Counted from the stretch's first letter, positions 16,140 through 26,281 are shown. The stretch: DNA of 38,239 nt from Oxalobacteraceae bacterium (GCA_003537575.1 DPRS01000046.1:1-38239), one strand, 5' to 3'. The notes: a model not told the origin generated them from the letters alone. Numbers and translations: made by a program.

Positions 16140-16883
16140 ATGGATTTCGAACAACAATTAGCCACCCTCGGCATCGATGGCAAGCTTTACCAGGCTTATC
16201 TGGCGGCGCTCGAACTGGGCGAAGCGCCGGTGCAGCAAGTAGCCAAGAAAGCCGGGCTGGGCCGCACCACGGCGTATGACTTGCTGGACAAGCTGGAGAA
16301 GGATGGCTTGATCAGCATGGTCGAGCGCGATGGCAAGCGCCACGTGCTAGCGGAAGATCCGGTAGTGATCATGCAAAGGCTGGAACTCAAGCGCCAGGTC
16401 ATGGGCGACCTGCTGCCGCAGCTGCGCTCGATCTACAACCGCGCCAAATCCAAGCCGAATATTCGCTTCTATGAAGGTGATGAAGGCATCCGCACCGTGC
16501 TGTGGGATACGCTGACGTGTCGCTCAAAGCAGTTGCGCGGCATGCTGTCGATGAACGATCTGCTGGAGACGCCCGGACAAACGACCTACGAAGAATACAT
16601 CGCCGAGCGGGTGCAGCGCGGCATCCATTTGCGCGTACTGCGCTCGGCAATCAAGGATGTCGAGAGTATCTGGCCGCAAAGCGAGACTGAATTGCGCGCG
16701 CTGCGCTACGCGCCACCGATGGTGCTGGTGTCGATGACTACCTACATCTATGACGACAAGGTCGCGTTCATCTCGTCAAAGAAGGAAAATTACGGCATGA
16801 TTTTCCAGAGCGAGGAACTGGCGCGGCTGCACGAGAGCCTGTTCGAGGGGATCTGGTCGATTTCGGCGGTGGCCGAGGGCTAG
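16140..16883 (+). CDS. TrmB-family transcriptional regulator
   Basis: The start is taken as ATG 16140; an in-frame GTG at 16119 adds seven unlikely residues. The 247-residue protein has a TrmB-type winged helix at residues about 5-75 (GIDGKLYQAYLAALELG, then RTTAYDLLDKLEKDGLI). A short coiled segment follows (about 75-105). The PLD-like C-terminal effector domain is about 110-240 (NIRFYEGDEGI, then RGIHLRVLRS). TrmB proteins are best known as sugar-responsive regulators in archaea and are less common in proteobacteria. It is divergent from the Liv-nitrilase operon, so it most likely controls that operon in response to the imported compound or its product. It converges with recD with only 14 bases between. 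Confidence 0.85.
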   Translation: MDFEQQLATLGIDGKLYQAYLAALELGEAPVQQVAKKAGLGRTTAYDLLDKLEKDGLISMVERDGKRHVLAEDPVVIMQRLELKRQVMGDLLPQLRSIYNRAKSKPNIRFYEGDEGIRTVLWDTLTCRSKQLRGMLSMNDLLETPGQTTYEEYIAERVQRGIHLRVLRSAIKDVESIWPQSETELRALRYAPPMVLVSMTTYIYDDKVAFISSKKENYGMIFQSEELARLHESLFEGIWSISAVAEG

Positions 16884-16897
16884 AGCGCCCGGGCCGC

Positions 16898-18919
16898 TCA
16901 TCTATCTGCCGCGGCCGGCGCATCGACCGAATCGCCTAGCAGCACCCGCAAGCCGCTGGCCCGCTGGGTCTTGCGCAATACCGCCGCCTCCAGCACCGCT
17001 GCCGCCGGCGTCACCAGGGTAAAGAATTCCCGGGCGCGCGTGATACCCGTATACACCAGCTCGCGCGCCACCACCTGCCCGGCTTCCGGCGGCAGGACCA
17101 TCGCCACGTGGCGGAATTCCGAACCCTGGGATTTATGCACCGTCATCGCATACGCCGTCTCGACATCCGCCAGGCGCGTCGCCAGCACGCTGCGCACCGC
17201 CTCGCCATTGAGGAAATACACGCGCCTGGAGTCCGCCCGCGCCGGATCCGGCAGGGTAATGCCGATGTCGCCGTTGAAGACGCCCGCGCCGTAGTCATTG
17301 CGAGTCACCATCACCGGCCGGCCGGTGTACCATTCACCGCGCCGGCGGATCAGGCCTGCCGCCTCCAGGCGCTGCTCGATCGCCTGGTTGATGCCGGCCA
17401 CGCCCCACTCGCCGTCGCGCACCGCGCATAGCACGCGGAAGGCATCGAAGGCTTGCAGCAATGCCTTTGCCCAGGCCTCGTACGCCACGGGGTCATGCGC
17501 TTGCGGCATTTGCTGCAGCAATTCGAGGTAGCCGCGATAGCCGCCCCCGGCGCCTGAGCGACCATCGACCGCCAGCGCCAGCAGGTCGGCCTGGCGCGCC
17601 GGCTCCAGCCAGCCCAACGCCGGGTCTGCCGCGCTGTGCAGGCAAGCCGCCGCCTGCTCCGGCTGGCCGTCGTTGACAGCGGTCGCCAGCTTGCCGATGG
17701 GACCGCCGAAGCGGCGGCTCCGGCGCAGCATGACCGTCTGCTGGGCCAGCGCGTCGCCAGCCGTCAGCATGTTGTCGGGAATCGCCTGGCCGCAGGCTGC
17801 CAGCACGTACTGCGCGGTAGCCGGCGCATAGCGGCCTTGCTGCGCTTCGAAACAGAGGTCGCCCAGCACCGCGCCGGCTTCTACCGAGGCCAGCTGGTCC
17901 TTGTCGCCCAAAAGTATCAGCATGGTGGTCGATGGCAGCGCGTCGAGCAGGGCCGCCATCATTTCCAGGTGCACCATCGAGGCTTCATCGACGATCAGCA
18001 CATCGATGTCGAGCGGGTTGCCGGCATGGTGGCGCAGCGCCCGCGTGTCGGGTCGCGCGCCCAGCAGGCTGTGCAGGGTGCCGGCGGCGGGCAGGCGCTC
18101 CAGCAGCGGCAGCAGGTTCAGCTCGTTGCCGAGCCGGCCGGCCAGGCCGCCGAGCGCATCGTCGATCGACTGCTTCAGGCGCGCGGCAGCCTTGCCGGTG
18201 GGCGCCGCCAGGGCGATGCGCAAGCGCTCGGGATCGTCGGCCAGGGCGAACAGCAGCGCCAGCAGGCGCGCCACCGTATAGGTCTTGCCGGTGCCGGGGC
18301 CGCCGGTGATGATCGACAGGCCGCCGCGCACGGCGATGGCGCAGGCGAGCCTTTGCCAGTCGGGGCCAGCCTGGCTGGCCTCCGCCGGCGAGGCTGATTC
18401 TGGTTCGCCGGCATCGAACAGCAAGTCCAGCCAGCGCCGCACCCGCGCGGCATCGACGTCGCGTAACTGCGCAGCCCGCTGCGCGGCCTGGCACGCCACC
18501 AGGGTTTCATTCTTCCAGTAACGGCGCAGGTAGAGCCGGTCGCGGTCCAGCACCAGCGGCTGGCGGCGGTCTTCCGAGCCGACCGTCCAGACCTGCTCGC
18601 AGGAGGCCAGCGCCACGCGCCAGGCCTCGGCGTCGCGCGGCAGCGGCCCGCTGTGCGTCAGCAAGCCATCCCAATGTTCACGGGGCCAGCCCAGTAGCGC
18701 GCAGGGGTCGGCCGCCAGCTCGTCGAGCTTCAGGCAGCTATGTCCGCGCCCTTCCAGTTCGGACAGCAAGGCGCTGGCCAGCGCCAGCGGCGCCGCGACC
18801 GCAGCCGGCGCCGGCGCGAGCGTTGCGATGAAGCGGGCAAAAGACACGCCGAGGCGGCGCAGCAGGCCCGCTTCGGCCAGCGTATCGAAGCCGTCGAACA
18901 GGGCATTGGCCTGGGTCAT
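16898..18919 (-). CDS. recD: Exodeoxyribonuclease V subunit alpha (RecD helicase)
   Basis: A 673-residue SF1B 5'-3' helicase, somewhat longer than the E. coli protein of about 608. Walker A is GGPGTGKT at 206-213 (K212), Walker B is IVDEASMV, and the C-terminal 2B region has TVHKSQGSEF. Part of the RecBCD complex that unwinds and resects double-strand ends until Chi. ATG overlaps the recB stop by four bases (16 of the complex's order is recC-recB-recD). The extra length is mainly alanine-rich linkers near the N-terminus and around residues 170-185. Confidence 0.95.
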   Translation of the reverse strand: MTQANALFDGFDTLAEAGLLRRLGVSFARFIATLAPAPAAVAAPLALASALLSELEGRGHSCLKLDELAADPCALLGWPREHWDGLLTHSGPLPRDAEAWRVALASCEQVWTVGSEDRRQPLVLDRDRLYLRRYWKNETLVACQAAQRAAQLRDVDAARVRRWLDLLFDAGEPESASPAEASQAGPDWQRLACAIAVRGGLSIITGGPGTGKTYTVARLLALLFALADDPERLRIALAAPTGKAAARLKQSIDDALGGLAGRLGNELNLLPLLERLPAAGTLHSLLGARPDTRALRHHAGNPLDIDVLIVDEASMVHLEMMAALLDALPSTTMLILLGDKDQLASVEAGAVLGDLCFEAQQGRYAPATAQYVLAACGQAIPDNMLTAGDALAQQTVMLRRSRRFGGPIGKLATAVNDGQPEQAAACLHSAADPALGWLEPARQADLLALAVDGRSGAGGGYRGYLELLQQMPQAHDPVAYEAWAKALLQAFDAFRVLCAVRDGEWGVAGINQAIEQRLEAAGLIRRRGEWYTGRPVMVTRNDYGAGVFNGDIGITLPDPARADSRRVYFLNGEAVRSVLATRLADVETAYAMTVHKSQGSEFRHVAMVLPPEAGQVVARELVYTGITRAREFFTLVTPAAAVLEAAVLRKTQRASGLRVLLGDSVDAPAAADR

Positions 18920-21900
18920 GCGCCATCCTCCATGGTTGCCGGCGCCGGCAGCAAGGCATCCAGCGCATCCAGCATGGCGGCGTGCGCCGGCAGGCGGTAA
19001 CAGCCGCGCGTATCCGGGTTGTGCAAGCCGCGCAGGAAATAGAAGACCGCCCCGCCAAGCTGCGCGGCGGGATCGTAGGCGGCTCCCAGCCGGCTCTTCA
19101 GCAACCGGTGCAGCGCCAGCAGGTAGATGGCGCCCTGCACGTCGTAGCGGCAGGCGGCCATGCCGGCGGCCAGCGCGTCCTTGTGATAGCCGTCGTCGTT
19201 GGGCGCCAGCGCGTTGGACTTGTAGTCCAGCACCCAGTAGCGCCCCTCATGCTCGAGCACCAGGTCCTTGAAACCGCGCAGCATGCCGTGCAGCTGGCGC
19301 GGCGACAACGGCGCGCGCACCATGCCGCCGAGCAGATGCTGCCGGCACAGCGCATCGAGCGCGCCGGTGGCGAATTCATCGGCGGGGAACCAGAATTCGG
19401 TTTCGGGAATTGCCTTCTCCAGTTCGCATAATGCCGCGCCCAGCGGCGGCAGCGGCGTCGCGGCGATCGCGCGCAGCCAAGTCACGGCATCATCCTGCCG
19501 CTGTCCCCACCCGGCCCGCTCGCAGCGCGCGCGCAGGCGGGATTCGAAGGCGGGATCATCGACGATGGCAAATCCTTCGTTGGCCATCCATTCCAGCTGC
19601 GCGTGCAGGAATTGCCCGGGCAGCGAGCCGCGCGGGAAACGGTGCCAGGGGCTGTCCTGCAATTTGCCGAAGGACAGGCGGTCGTCATCTTCGGCCAGCT
19701 TGTCCGCCAGCGAAGTGGCCGGCGCCGGCAGGCTGCCCAGCTCGCGCGTGATCGAGGAATAGCTGGCGATTTTCCAGTTGCGCTCGAAAGCGGCGGCATA
19801 AGCGGGAATGTCGCGCAGGGCGGGCAGCCGGTCGCGGCGAGACAGCAGTGCCTGGCCGGCTTCGTCGGTGACGTCGACGATGGCAATGCCGCCGCAGTCG
19901 CCGCGCATTTCCTGCAGGCGCGCCATCAGCGCCGCGCCGTCGATCTTCGCGCCGCCGCCCAGCAGGTAGCCGAAAGCGCAGTCGTGGATCTTGTCCTTCA
20001 GCGAGGCGACACCCAGCCATAGCGCATGGCGCGCGCGCGTCAGCGCGACATACAGCAGGCGCAGGTCTTCTTCCATGCGTGCGGCGTCCAGCGCGTCGCG
20101 CGCGGCGTCGGACAGGCTGAAGTCGATGTGGCGCGCGCCGGTTTCATCGGCATAGGCAAAGAAACTGCGGTTGCGCTTGTCGACCGCCCTGGCGCTCACC
20201 GCGAACGGCAGAAACACCAGCGGGTACTCCAGGCCCTTGGACTTGTGCACGGTAATTACCTGCACCAGTTCGGCATCGCTTTCCAGGCGCAGGATGCGCT
20301 CGTCGCCGCCGTCGCCGTCGCCATTGACCTGTTCGGCCAGCCAGCGGATCAGGGCATGCTCGCCGTCGAGGTTCTGGCTGGCGCCCTGCAGCAGTTCGGC
20401 CAGGTGCAGCAAGTCGGTCAAGCCGCGCTCGCCGCCGGTTTCGCGCAGCAGCTTCGCCGGCAAGCCAAGCTCGTGGATGAAGCGGCGTAGCATGGCCAGC
20501 ACGCCCTGGCGCTGCCAGATGTCGCGCAGGGCCTTCAGCTGTTCGATGCGCGCTTCCCACGCCATGTCATCCGCCGCCAGGCGCGCCAGTGCGTCCAGCG
20601 AAAGCCCGGCGGTGCGGGTGGCGAAAGCGGCGCGCGCCAGGCTGGCATCGAGCGGGTTGGCCACCGCATGCAGCCACTGCAGCACGTCGGCAGCCGCGGC
20701 GCTCTCGAACACGGAATCCTTGTCGGAGAGGTAGACGCTCGGCACCTTGCGCCGCTGCAGCGCGCGGCGCACGGCGGCGGCCTCGTAGCGGTCGCGCACC
20801 AGCACGGCGATGTCGGCCGGTTTCAGCGGGATGAGCTCGTCATCCCTGGCAAAGCCGGCCTTGTCGTCATTGAGCAGGGTGACGATCTGTTCGGCGCAAT
20901 GCGCGGCGAAATGCTCGCGGTAACTGTCCGCATTCATGTCGGAATTCGCGCAGCACCAGAGCGTCAGGGCGGCAACCGGGCCGCCGGAGGCCACCAGGCA
21001 TTCCTTGCGACCGTTGGCGGCGACAGGCTCGAAGGGCACAGGATTCTCGCCATTCCTGCGAAAGCGGAAGGCGCCGGCCGGATGGCCCGGAAGCGCCGCC
21101 TTGCCCGGCATATCCGGCTCGCCTTCGGCAAACTGGAACACCCGGTTGACTGCCTGCACCAGCGCATCGGTGGAGCGGAAGTTGGTGCCCAGCAGGTAAT
21201 GCCGTCCTTCGGTGGCACGGCGCGCCGCCAGGTAACTGTGGATGTCGGCGCCGCGGAAGCCGTAGATTGCCTGCTTGGGGTCGCCGATCAGGAACAGGCC
21301 GAGCTGGTCCGCATTGTCGGCGATGCGGTAGAGATGGTTGAAGATGCGGTACTGCTCGGGCGAGGTATCCTGGAATTCATCGATCAACGCCACCGGATAC
21401 TGGCTGACGATGCGGCGCGTCAGCGCTTCGCCATTGCCGCCTTCCAGCGCCGCGCGCAGGCGCGTCAGCATATCCTCGAAGCCGAACTGGCGGCGCCGGC
21501 GTTTCAGCTCCTGCATGCGCTGCGCGATCCGGCATGCCGCATGGCGCTGGATCTGCCAGGCCAGCGGTTCGAGCGTGGCGAGTTGCTGCTGCAGCAGCGC
21601 GATGGCATCGAAGTCCTCCGGAATGTCGGCGGAGAATTTCGCCTTGAAACAGTCGGCGATATGCGTCGGTGTCAGCCTGTGCCAGGCGCCATCGAAATCG
21701 TCGCCCGGCGCGATCATGCCGGGATCGCTACACCAGTCGCGCAAGGCGGCGAAGCAGGCGTCCAGCGTCGATTGCTTCATGCGCGAAGCGTGCAGCCCGG
21801 CGCGGTTTTTTTCCACCCATGCCGCCATGCGCTCGACGCGCTCGCTCCAGCCTGTCTTGAGCTCCGCGGCCAGGCGCCGCTGCTCGCGGGCGACGCGCGC

Positions 21901-22569
21901 AATCATCTGCGCCAGCGCTTCCTCGCCGCCCTCCGCGAACAAGCCGGCATGCCTGAGCAGCTGGCGCATGCCCGCCTCCAGCGCTTCGAGGTTCTTCCAG
22001 CAGCCCAGCACGCCGGCCAGCGTTTCGCCATCGAGCGGGTACACCTGCTGGCGCCAGTAGTCGCGCACGGCATCGCGGAACAGGCCCTCTTCGCTGCTGA
22101 CCAGTTCTTCGTCGAACAGGCTGCCGCTGTCGAAGGCGTGCTCGCGCAGCATGCGCTGGCACCAGGCGTCGATGGTGAAAATGGCGCACTCATCCATCGC
22201 CTCGGCCGCCAGCATCAGGCGGTGTGCCGCCTTGAGCCGCTCTTGTTCATCAGGGTAGGCGTCGATCAGCCCGGCCAGGAAGGCATCGTGCTCCGGCGGC
22301 GGTGCGCCACGAAAGCAGTGCGCCGCTTCCACCAGGCGCGCGCGCACGCGGTCGGACAATTCGCGGGTGGCGGCGCGGGTGAAAGTCATCACCAGAATTT
22401 CCGACGGCGCCAGCGGCCGGACATACGCGGCGTCATCGGCATCGCCATGGCCGAGCACCAGCCGCACATACAAGGCGGCGATGGTCCAGGTCTTGCCGGT
22501 GCCGGCGCTGGCCTCGATCAGGCGCGAGCCTTTCAGCGGAAAGCTTAATGGATCGAGCGTCTGGCTCAT
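18916..22569 (-). CDS. recB: Exodeoxyribonuclease V subunit beta (RecB helicase-nuclease)
   Basis: At 1217 residues it is close to E. coli RecB (1180). The N-terminal SF1A helicase has Walker A ASAGTGKT (K26), motif II LIDEFQDTSPEQ and motif GDPKQAIYGFRG; motif V-VI appear as VHKSKGLEYP and LLYVALTRAR. The C-terminal nuclease has D1115 and K1117 in LDYKSN, the metal-binding and catalytic pair. It is the 3'-5' motor and the only nuclease of RecBCD, and loads RecA after Chi. It overlaps recC upstream and recD downstream by ATGA, so the three subunits are made together. Confidence 0.96.
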   Translation of the reverse strand: MSQTLDPLSFPLKGSRLIEASAGTGKTWTIAALYVRLVLGHGDADDAAYVRPLAPSEILVMTFTRAATRELSDRVRARLVEAAHCFRGAPPPEHDAFLAGLIDAYPDEQERLKAAHRLMLAAEAMDECAIFTIDAWCQRMLREHAFDSGSLFDEELVSSEEGLFRDAVRDYWRQQVYPLDGETLAGVLGCWKNLEALEAGMRQLLRHAGLFAEGGEEALAQMIARVAREQRRLAAELKTGWSERVERMAAWVEKNRAGLHASRMKQSTLDACFAALRDWCSDPGMIAPGDDFDGAWHRLTPTHIADCFKAKFSADIPEDFDAIALLQQQLATLEPLAWQIQRHAACRIAQRMQELKRRRRQFGFEDMLTRLRAALEGGNGEALTRRIVSQYPVALIDEFQDTSPEQYRIFNHLYRIADNADQLGLFLIGDPKQAIYGFRGADIHSYLAARRATEGRHYLLGTNFRSTDALVQAVNRVFQFAEGEPDMPGKAALPGHPAGAFRFRRNGENPVPFEPVAANGRKECLVASGGPVAALTLWCCANSDMNADSYREHFAAHCAEQIVTLLNDDKAGFARDDELIPLKPADIAVLVRDRYEAAAVRRALQRRKVPSVYLSDKDSVFESAAAADVLQWLHAVANPLDASLARAAFATRTAGLSLDALARLAADDMAWEARIEQLKALRDIWQRQGVLAMLRRFIHELGLPAKLLRETGGERGLTDLLHLAELLQGASQNLDGEHALIRWLAEQVNGDGDGGDERILRLESDAELVQVITVHKSKGLEYPLVFLPFAVSARAVDKRNRSFFAYADETGARHIDFSLSDAARDALDAARMEEDLRLLYVALTRARHALWLGVASLKDKIHDCAFGYLLGGGAKIDGAALMARLQEMRGDCGGIAIVDVTDEAGQALLSRRDRLPALRDIPAYAAAFERNWKIASYSSITRELGSLPAPATSLADKLAEDDDRLSFGKLQDSPWHRFPRGSLPGQFLHAQLEWMANEGFAIVDDPAFESRLRARCERAGWGQRQDDAVTWLRAIAATPLPPLGAALCELEKAIPETEFWFPADEFATGALDALCRQHLLGGMVRAPLSPRQLHGMLRGFKDLVLEHEGRYWVLDYKSNALAPNDDGYHKDALAAGMAACRYDVQGAIYLLALHRLLKSRLGAAYDPAAQLGGAVFYFLRGLHNPDTRGCYRLPAHAAMLDALDALLPAPATMEDGA

Positions 22570-25500
22570 ACGGCCGCTCCTTGCTGTTCTTCATTTTCGT
22601 AGGCGATGACTTCCACCGCGCCATCCCGCCAGACGATCATCGGCTGGTACAGCGACAGCGCAGTCTCGCGCCACTGCGGCTCGGCTGCTTCGAGCGCGGT
22701 GAAATCCTCCCACAGGCGCGCCAGGCAAGGTTCTTCCGACGCCTCGCCGCTGATGTTGAAGCCGCCGTCATAGGCTTCGTAGAGCTTGTCTTCGCCCTTC
22801 TCACCCTCCTCGCACAGGCGCAAGGCGGTCTTGCAGGGCGCCGGCAAGGGACGCTGCAGGCCGTCGCGCCAGCATTCCATCAGGGCGCCGAGCGTCTGCC
22901 GCGCCGCGTTGGCATCCAGCGGCGCCAGCTTCAGGATCGCATCGCGGCCGACCAGATAGCCGGTCACTTCCTGTCCGGCCACGGCGGCGGCCAGTTGCCG
23001 CACCCAGGCGCCAAACAGCTTCTCGGGGCGTGCCACGATCAGCTTGTCGCGGTTTTTTTTCGTCAGCTTGCCGGCATGCTGCTCCAGCCAGACGGTCGCA
23101 CCGGCGTTGCTGCGCAACTTGTCGATCCAGTCATCCAGGCGCAGGTCGGCGTGCGCGAACGCCACCGGCAGCTTGCCCGCCGCCTGCGGATACTGACCGC
23201 ACAAGCCGAGCCAGGCGGTGCGCACCGGCGTCAGGTCGCGCACCAGCTGTTCCTGCCAGTAGCGGCCCATCAGGCCGATCGGCAGCACGCCCTGGCGCGC
23301 CAGGCATGCGGCGCGCTCGCGCAAGACCTGTTCGACCTGGGCGACATCCTCGCGCGGGCCACTGTCGTCCAGCAGCGCGGCGGCAATGCCGTATTCCTCC
23401 AGGCCGTCGAGGCCGAAGGGTTCCTCGTCGCAGCCGGTCAGCGGCGAGTCGGCGAACACCACCTGCAGCCGGTGCCGGAAGAAATACTTCACCGGCTGGC
23501 GCAGGAAGCGCGCCAGTTCGGCCAGCTTCAGGCTGGAGAATTGTTCCGCCGGCGGCAGGGCTGGCAACACCGGTGCCGCCGGCGCCTCCTCAATATTTTC
23601 ATGCGCGGCGCGCCATTCGCGGGCATAGGTCAGCAAGCCGTCTTCCTCGAAATAGCGGCGGCTGAACGGCTGCAGCGGATGCTCGACGGTGATCCGCTGC
23701 AGATCAATCTCCCAGCCGCGCTGCAGGTAATCGCGCAGCTGCGACACCAGCACCGAAGGCGGCAGCTCCGTATTGTCGCGCACGTTGCGGCCGACCCAGC
23801 TGACGTACAGCTTGTCGCGGGCGGCCAGCAGGGCTTCCAGCATCAGGTAGCGGTCGTCGTCCCGGCGCGAGCGGTCGCCAGGACGCGCCAACTGCGGCTG
23901 GTTCAACAGATCGAAATCGGCATGGCGAGCACGGCGCGGATAATCGCCGTCGTTCATGCCGAGCAGACACACCACGCGGAACGGCACGGCGCGCATCGGC
24001 ATCAGGGTGCAGAAGGTTACGCCGCCGGAGACGAAGCGCTGCGCCAGGGTCGGCGCGTCGATCCCGCCCAGCCAGGCTTCGCGCAGCACCGCTACCGGCA
24101 GCGGCTCGGCAAAGCCGGCGGTGTCGCAGTCTTCCAGCCAGCATTGCAGCGCCTGCTCGAGGTTCGCCACGGTCAGGATGTCGCGCTCGTCGCGGGCCTC
24201 GAAAAAGCTTCGCAGCAGCAGGCGCGCGCGCTCGCCCCAGGCTTGCGGCGTCGCATCTTCCACCAGCAGGGCGCGCCAGATCAGCAGCTTTTCCACGAAA
24301 GAAGAAAGCGAACCGGCCAGCGCGGCATCCAGGCCGCCGACCTCGGCATAGGGCTCGATGCCGGCATAGCTGCCATCGCCGCCGCTGGCGTAGCCCAGCA
24401 ACATGCGGCGGATGCCGAAGATCCAGGCATTCTGCTCGCCGGCCGGTTCCAGCCCGAGGCTGGCGCGATGCTCGCGGTCCAGGCCCCAGCGCACGCCGGC
24501 GCCCTCGATCCATTGCCCCAGGCGCGGCAGATCGGCTTCGGCAATGCCGAAGCGCGCGGCGATGGCCGGCACGTCGAACAGATCGCGCACCTCGCTTTGC
24601 AGGCAGCGCTGCTGCGGCAGCCGCAAGAGCCAGTCGAGCGCGACCAGCAGGGGGTTGAGCTCGCGTTCGGTGACGTCGGCGATTTCGTAGGGAATCCAGC
24701 GCTCGTCCTGGCGGTTGTACTGGCCGAACACGGCGGCAATCGAGGGCGCGAAGACTTCGATGTCCGGCACCATCACCACCACGTCGCGCGGGCGCAGCGG
24801 CGGCGCATGAGCTTCGCATTGTTCGGCAAACATGGCCAGCAGGCGGTCGTGCAGGACCTCGACTTCGCGCTGTACGCTGTGGGTGATATGGAATTCGACC
24901 GAGCGGTCGCGCGCATCGATGCCGGCGCGCGGATGCTCGTCAAGCGGCAGCATGTCGCGGATCGATGCCTGCACCTGCTGCAGCAGGGTCTCGCCCTCGC
25001 CTTCGGAAAACAGGTCGATGCGCAGATTGGAAAAATGCTCGCGGGTGGCCTGGGCATCGTCGAATTCATCGAGCATGCGCACGAAATCGCGCCCGAGCCG
25101 CCCCCATCCAGCCAGCAACGGGTGGCTGTGCGCGTGCATTTCTTCCAGCGGCAGCGCGGCGAGGTCGCGGCCGTCCCGCAATTCCTGGCGGCGGCGCGCG
25201 GCCTTGAGCAAATCGCGCCCGGAAATGATGTCGCCCCAGTAGAAACGGCAGGGATTGGGCACTGCCACCACCACCTGCATGCGCGAGGCCAGCGCGCCCA
25301 GCGCCTGCAAAGTCTGGTGCGGCAGGGCCGATACGCCAAACACCACCACCCGGCGCGGCAGAAACTTGCCGGCGGGCTGATTACCCGCGTGGATAGCATC
25401 GAGAAAACGCTGATGCACGCCAGCGCGCCCGCTGATCCGCGCTTCCTCAGGCAGGCTGGCCAGGACCTCGCGCCACAATTGCGCCTGCCAGCGCTGGTCT

Positions 25501-26024
25501 TCGGCCAATGCCAGCGGCTCGCCGGCGGCGCCGCGCAGCACATCGCGCCCGGCGGCCCAGTCGCCCAGCCAGTCGGCGCGGTACACCTGGTATTCATCGA
25601 ACAGGTCAGCCAGGCGCTGCGCCAGCTGCCAGCGACGCTCCGGGTCGCGGTCGGAAAGGAAGTGACGCAGCGGCGCAAAGACTTCCCGCTCCAGCAGCCC
25701 CGGCAGCAGGCGCATCAGACGCCAGGCCAGCGCCGATTCGTCCAGCGCGGAGCGGTACGGCACCTGCTGCGGCCCCAGCATGTCGCGGTAGGCTTGCCAC
25801 AGAAAGCGCGCCGGCAGGGTGATGCGGGTGGCTGCGCACACGCCCATTTCTTCCGCCAGGGCGATCTTCAGCCATTCAGCCACGCCATTCGACTGCACCA
25901 GGAAAATCTCCTCTTCCAGCGGTTCCAGCGGATTGTTGCGCAGCCAGCCGAACACGGCGCTGCGCAATTGTTCGAGCTGGTTGCCGTGGATGGCAAGGAA
26001 GCCTGGGCTCAGGTTGGATGACAT
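22566..26024 (-). CDS. recC: Exodeoxyribonuclease V subunit gamma (RecC, Chi recognition)
   Basis: An 1152-residue protein, slightly longer than E. coli RecC (1122). The N-terminus has the RecC-typical segments HGNQLEQL, LVQSNGVAEWLK, CAATRITLPARFLW; further motifs are VVVFGVSALP near 225, DVVVMVPDIEVFAP near 405, and VCLLGMNDGDYPR near 690. RecC is a catalytically dead helicase-nuclease fold that splits the DNA strands and reads Chi. First gene of the recCBD operon; the upstream 257-base gap must hold the promoter. No LexA box was seen before it. Confidence 0.95.
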   Translation of the reverse strand: MSSNLSPGFLAIHGNQLEQLRSAVFGWLRNNPLEPLEEEIFLVQSNGVAEWLKIALAEEMGVCAATRITLPARFLWQAYRDMLGPQQVPYRSALDESALAWRLMRLLPGLLEREVFAPLRHFLSDRDPERRWQLAQRLADLFDEYQVYRADWLGDWAAGRDVLRGAAGEPLALAEDQRWQAQLWREVLASLPEEARISGRAGVHQRFLDAIHAGNQPAGKFLPRRVVVFGVSALPHQTLQALGALASRMQVVVAVPNPCRFYWGDIISGRDLLKAARRRQELRDGRDLAALPLEEMHAHSHPLLAGWGRLGRDFVRMLDEFDDAQATREHFSNLRIDLFSEGEGETLLQQVQASIRDMLPLDEHPRAGIDARDRSVEFHITHSVQREVEVLHDRLLAMFAEQCEAHAPPLRPRDVVVMVPDIEVFAPSIAAVFGQYNRQDERWIPYEIADVTERELNPLLVALDWLLRLPQQRCLQSEVRDLFDVPAIAARFGIAEADLPRLGQWIEGAGVRWGLDREHRASLGLEPAGEQNAWIFGIRRMLLGYASGGDGSYAGIEPYAEVGGLDAALAGSLSSFVEKLLIWRALLVEDATPQAWGERARLLLRSFFEARDERDILTVANLEQALQCWLEDCDTAGFAEPLPVAVLREAWLGGIDAPTLAQRFVSGGVTFCTLMPMRAVPFRVVCLLGMNDGDYPRRARHADFDLLNQPQLARPGDRSRRDDDRYLMLEALLAARDKLYVSWVGRNVRDNTELPPSVLVSQLRDYLQRGWEIDLQRITVEHPLQPFSRRYFEEDGLLTYAREWRAAHENIEEAPAAPVLPALPPAEQFSSLKLAELARFLRQPVKYFFRHRLQVVFADSPLTGCDEEPFGLDGLEEYGIAAALLDDSGPREDVAQVEQVLRERAACLARQGVLPIGLMGRYWQEQLVRDLTPVRTAWLGLCGQYPQAAGKLPVAFAHADLRLDDWIDKLRSNAGATVWLEQHAGKLTKKNRDKLIVARPEKLFGAWVRQLAAAVAGQEVTGYLVGRDAILKLAPLDANAARQTLGALMECWRDGLQRPLPAPCKTALRLCEEGEKGEDKLYEAYDGGFNISGEASEEPCLARLWEDFTALEAAEPQWRETALSLYQPMIVWRDGAVEVIAYENEEQQGAAV

Positions 26025-26146
26025 GAATGCTTAAAAAATAGGCAGATCGGGCCGCGCGCGGCGAGCCAAGGGTAAATATGGTCGTATGAATCAGGCTTGG
26101 GCGCAAGCCTGGACCGCAATTCGGTGCGGTTTCGGAATGTTTTTGA

Positions 26147-26176
26147 CAAGCGCCGCCACACTTTCAGCGGCGCTTG
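26147..26176. other. Perfect 10-bp GC-rich hairpin between recC and the NadM-Nudix gene
   Basis: CAAGCGCCGC (26147-26156) and GCGGCGCTTG (26167-26176) pair perfectly around a 10-base loop. It lies in the 257-base gap upstream of recC and 106 bases after the NadM-Nudix stop. On either strand the stem is not followed by a T-run, so it may act as an mRNA 3'-end barrier or Rho-dependent end, not a classic terminator. Confidence 0.5.
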
Positions 26177-26281
26177 ACCATGGCGGCCGGTGCTATGCCG
26201 CGAAAGGAGGATGTCACTTTCTCGACATGAAGCAGATTATGGCGTTGTTTCGGAAGGAGAGTGACGATAGCAGAGTCGCAT

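Noticed and set aside
16884..16897. Terminator between the TrmB gene and recD
   Set aside because: GAGCG-N7-CGCTC has a 5-bp stem and no T-tract, and the 14-base gap leaves little room.
20668..22548. 626-codon open frame antisense to recB
   Set aside because: It mirrors recB codons, has low-complexity Arg/Gln/Ala composition and shows no motif.
22548..26021. 1157-codon open frame antisense to recC
   Set aside because: recC is unmistakable on the other strand; the frame is a GC-bias shadow rich in Gln, His and Arg with no domain.
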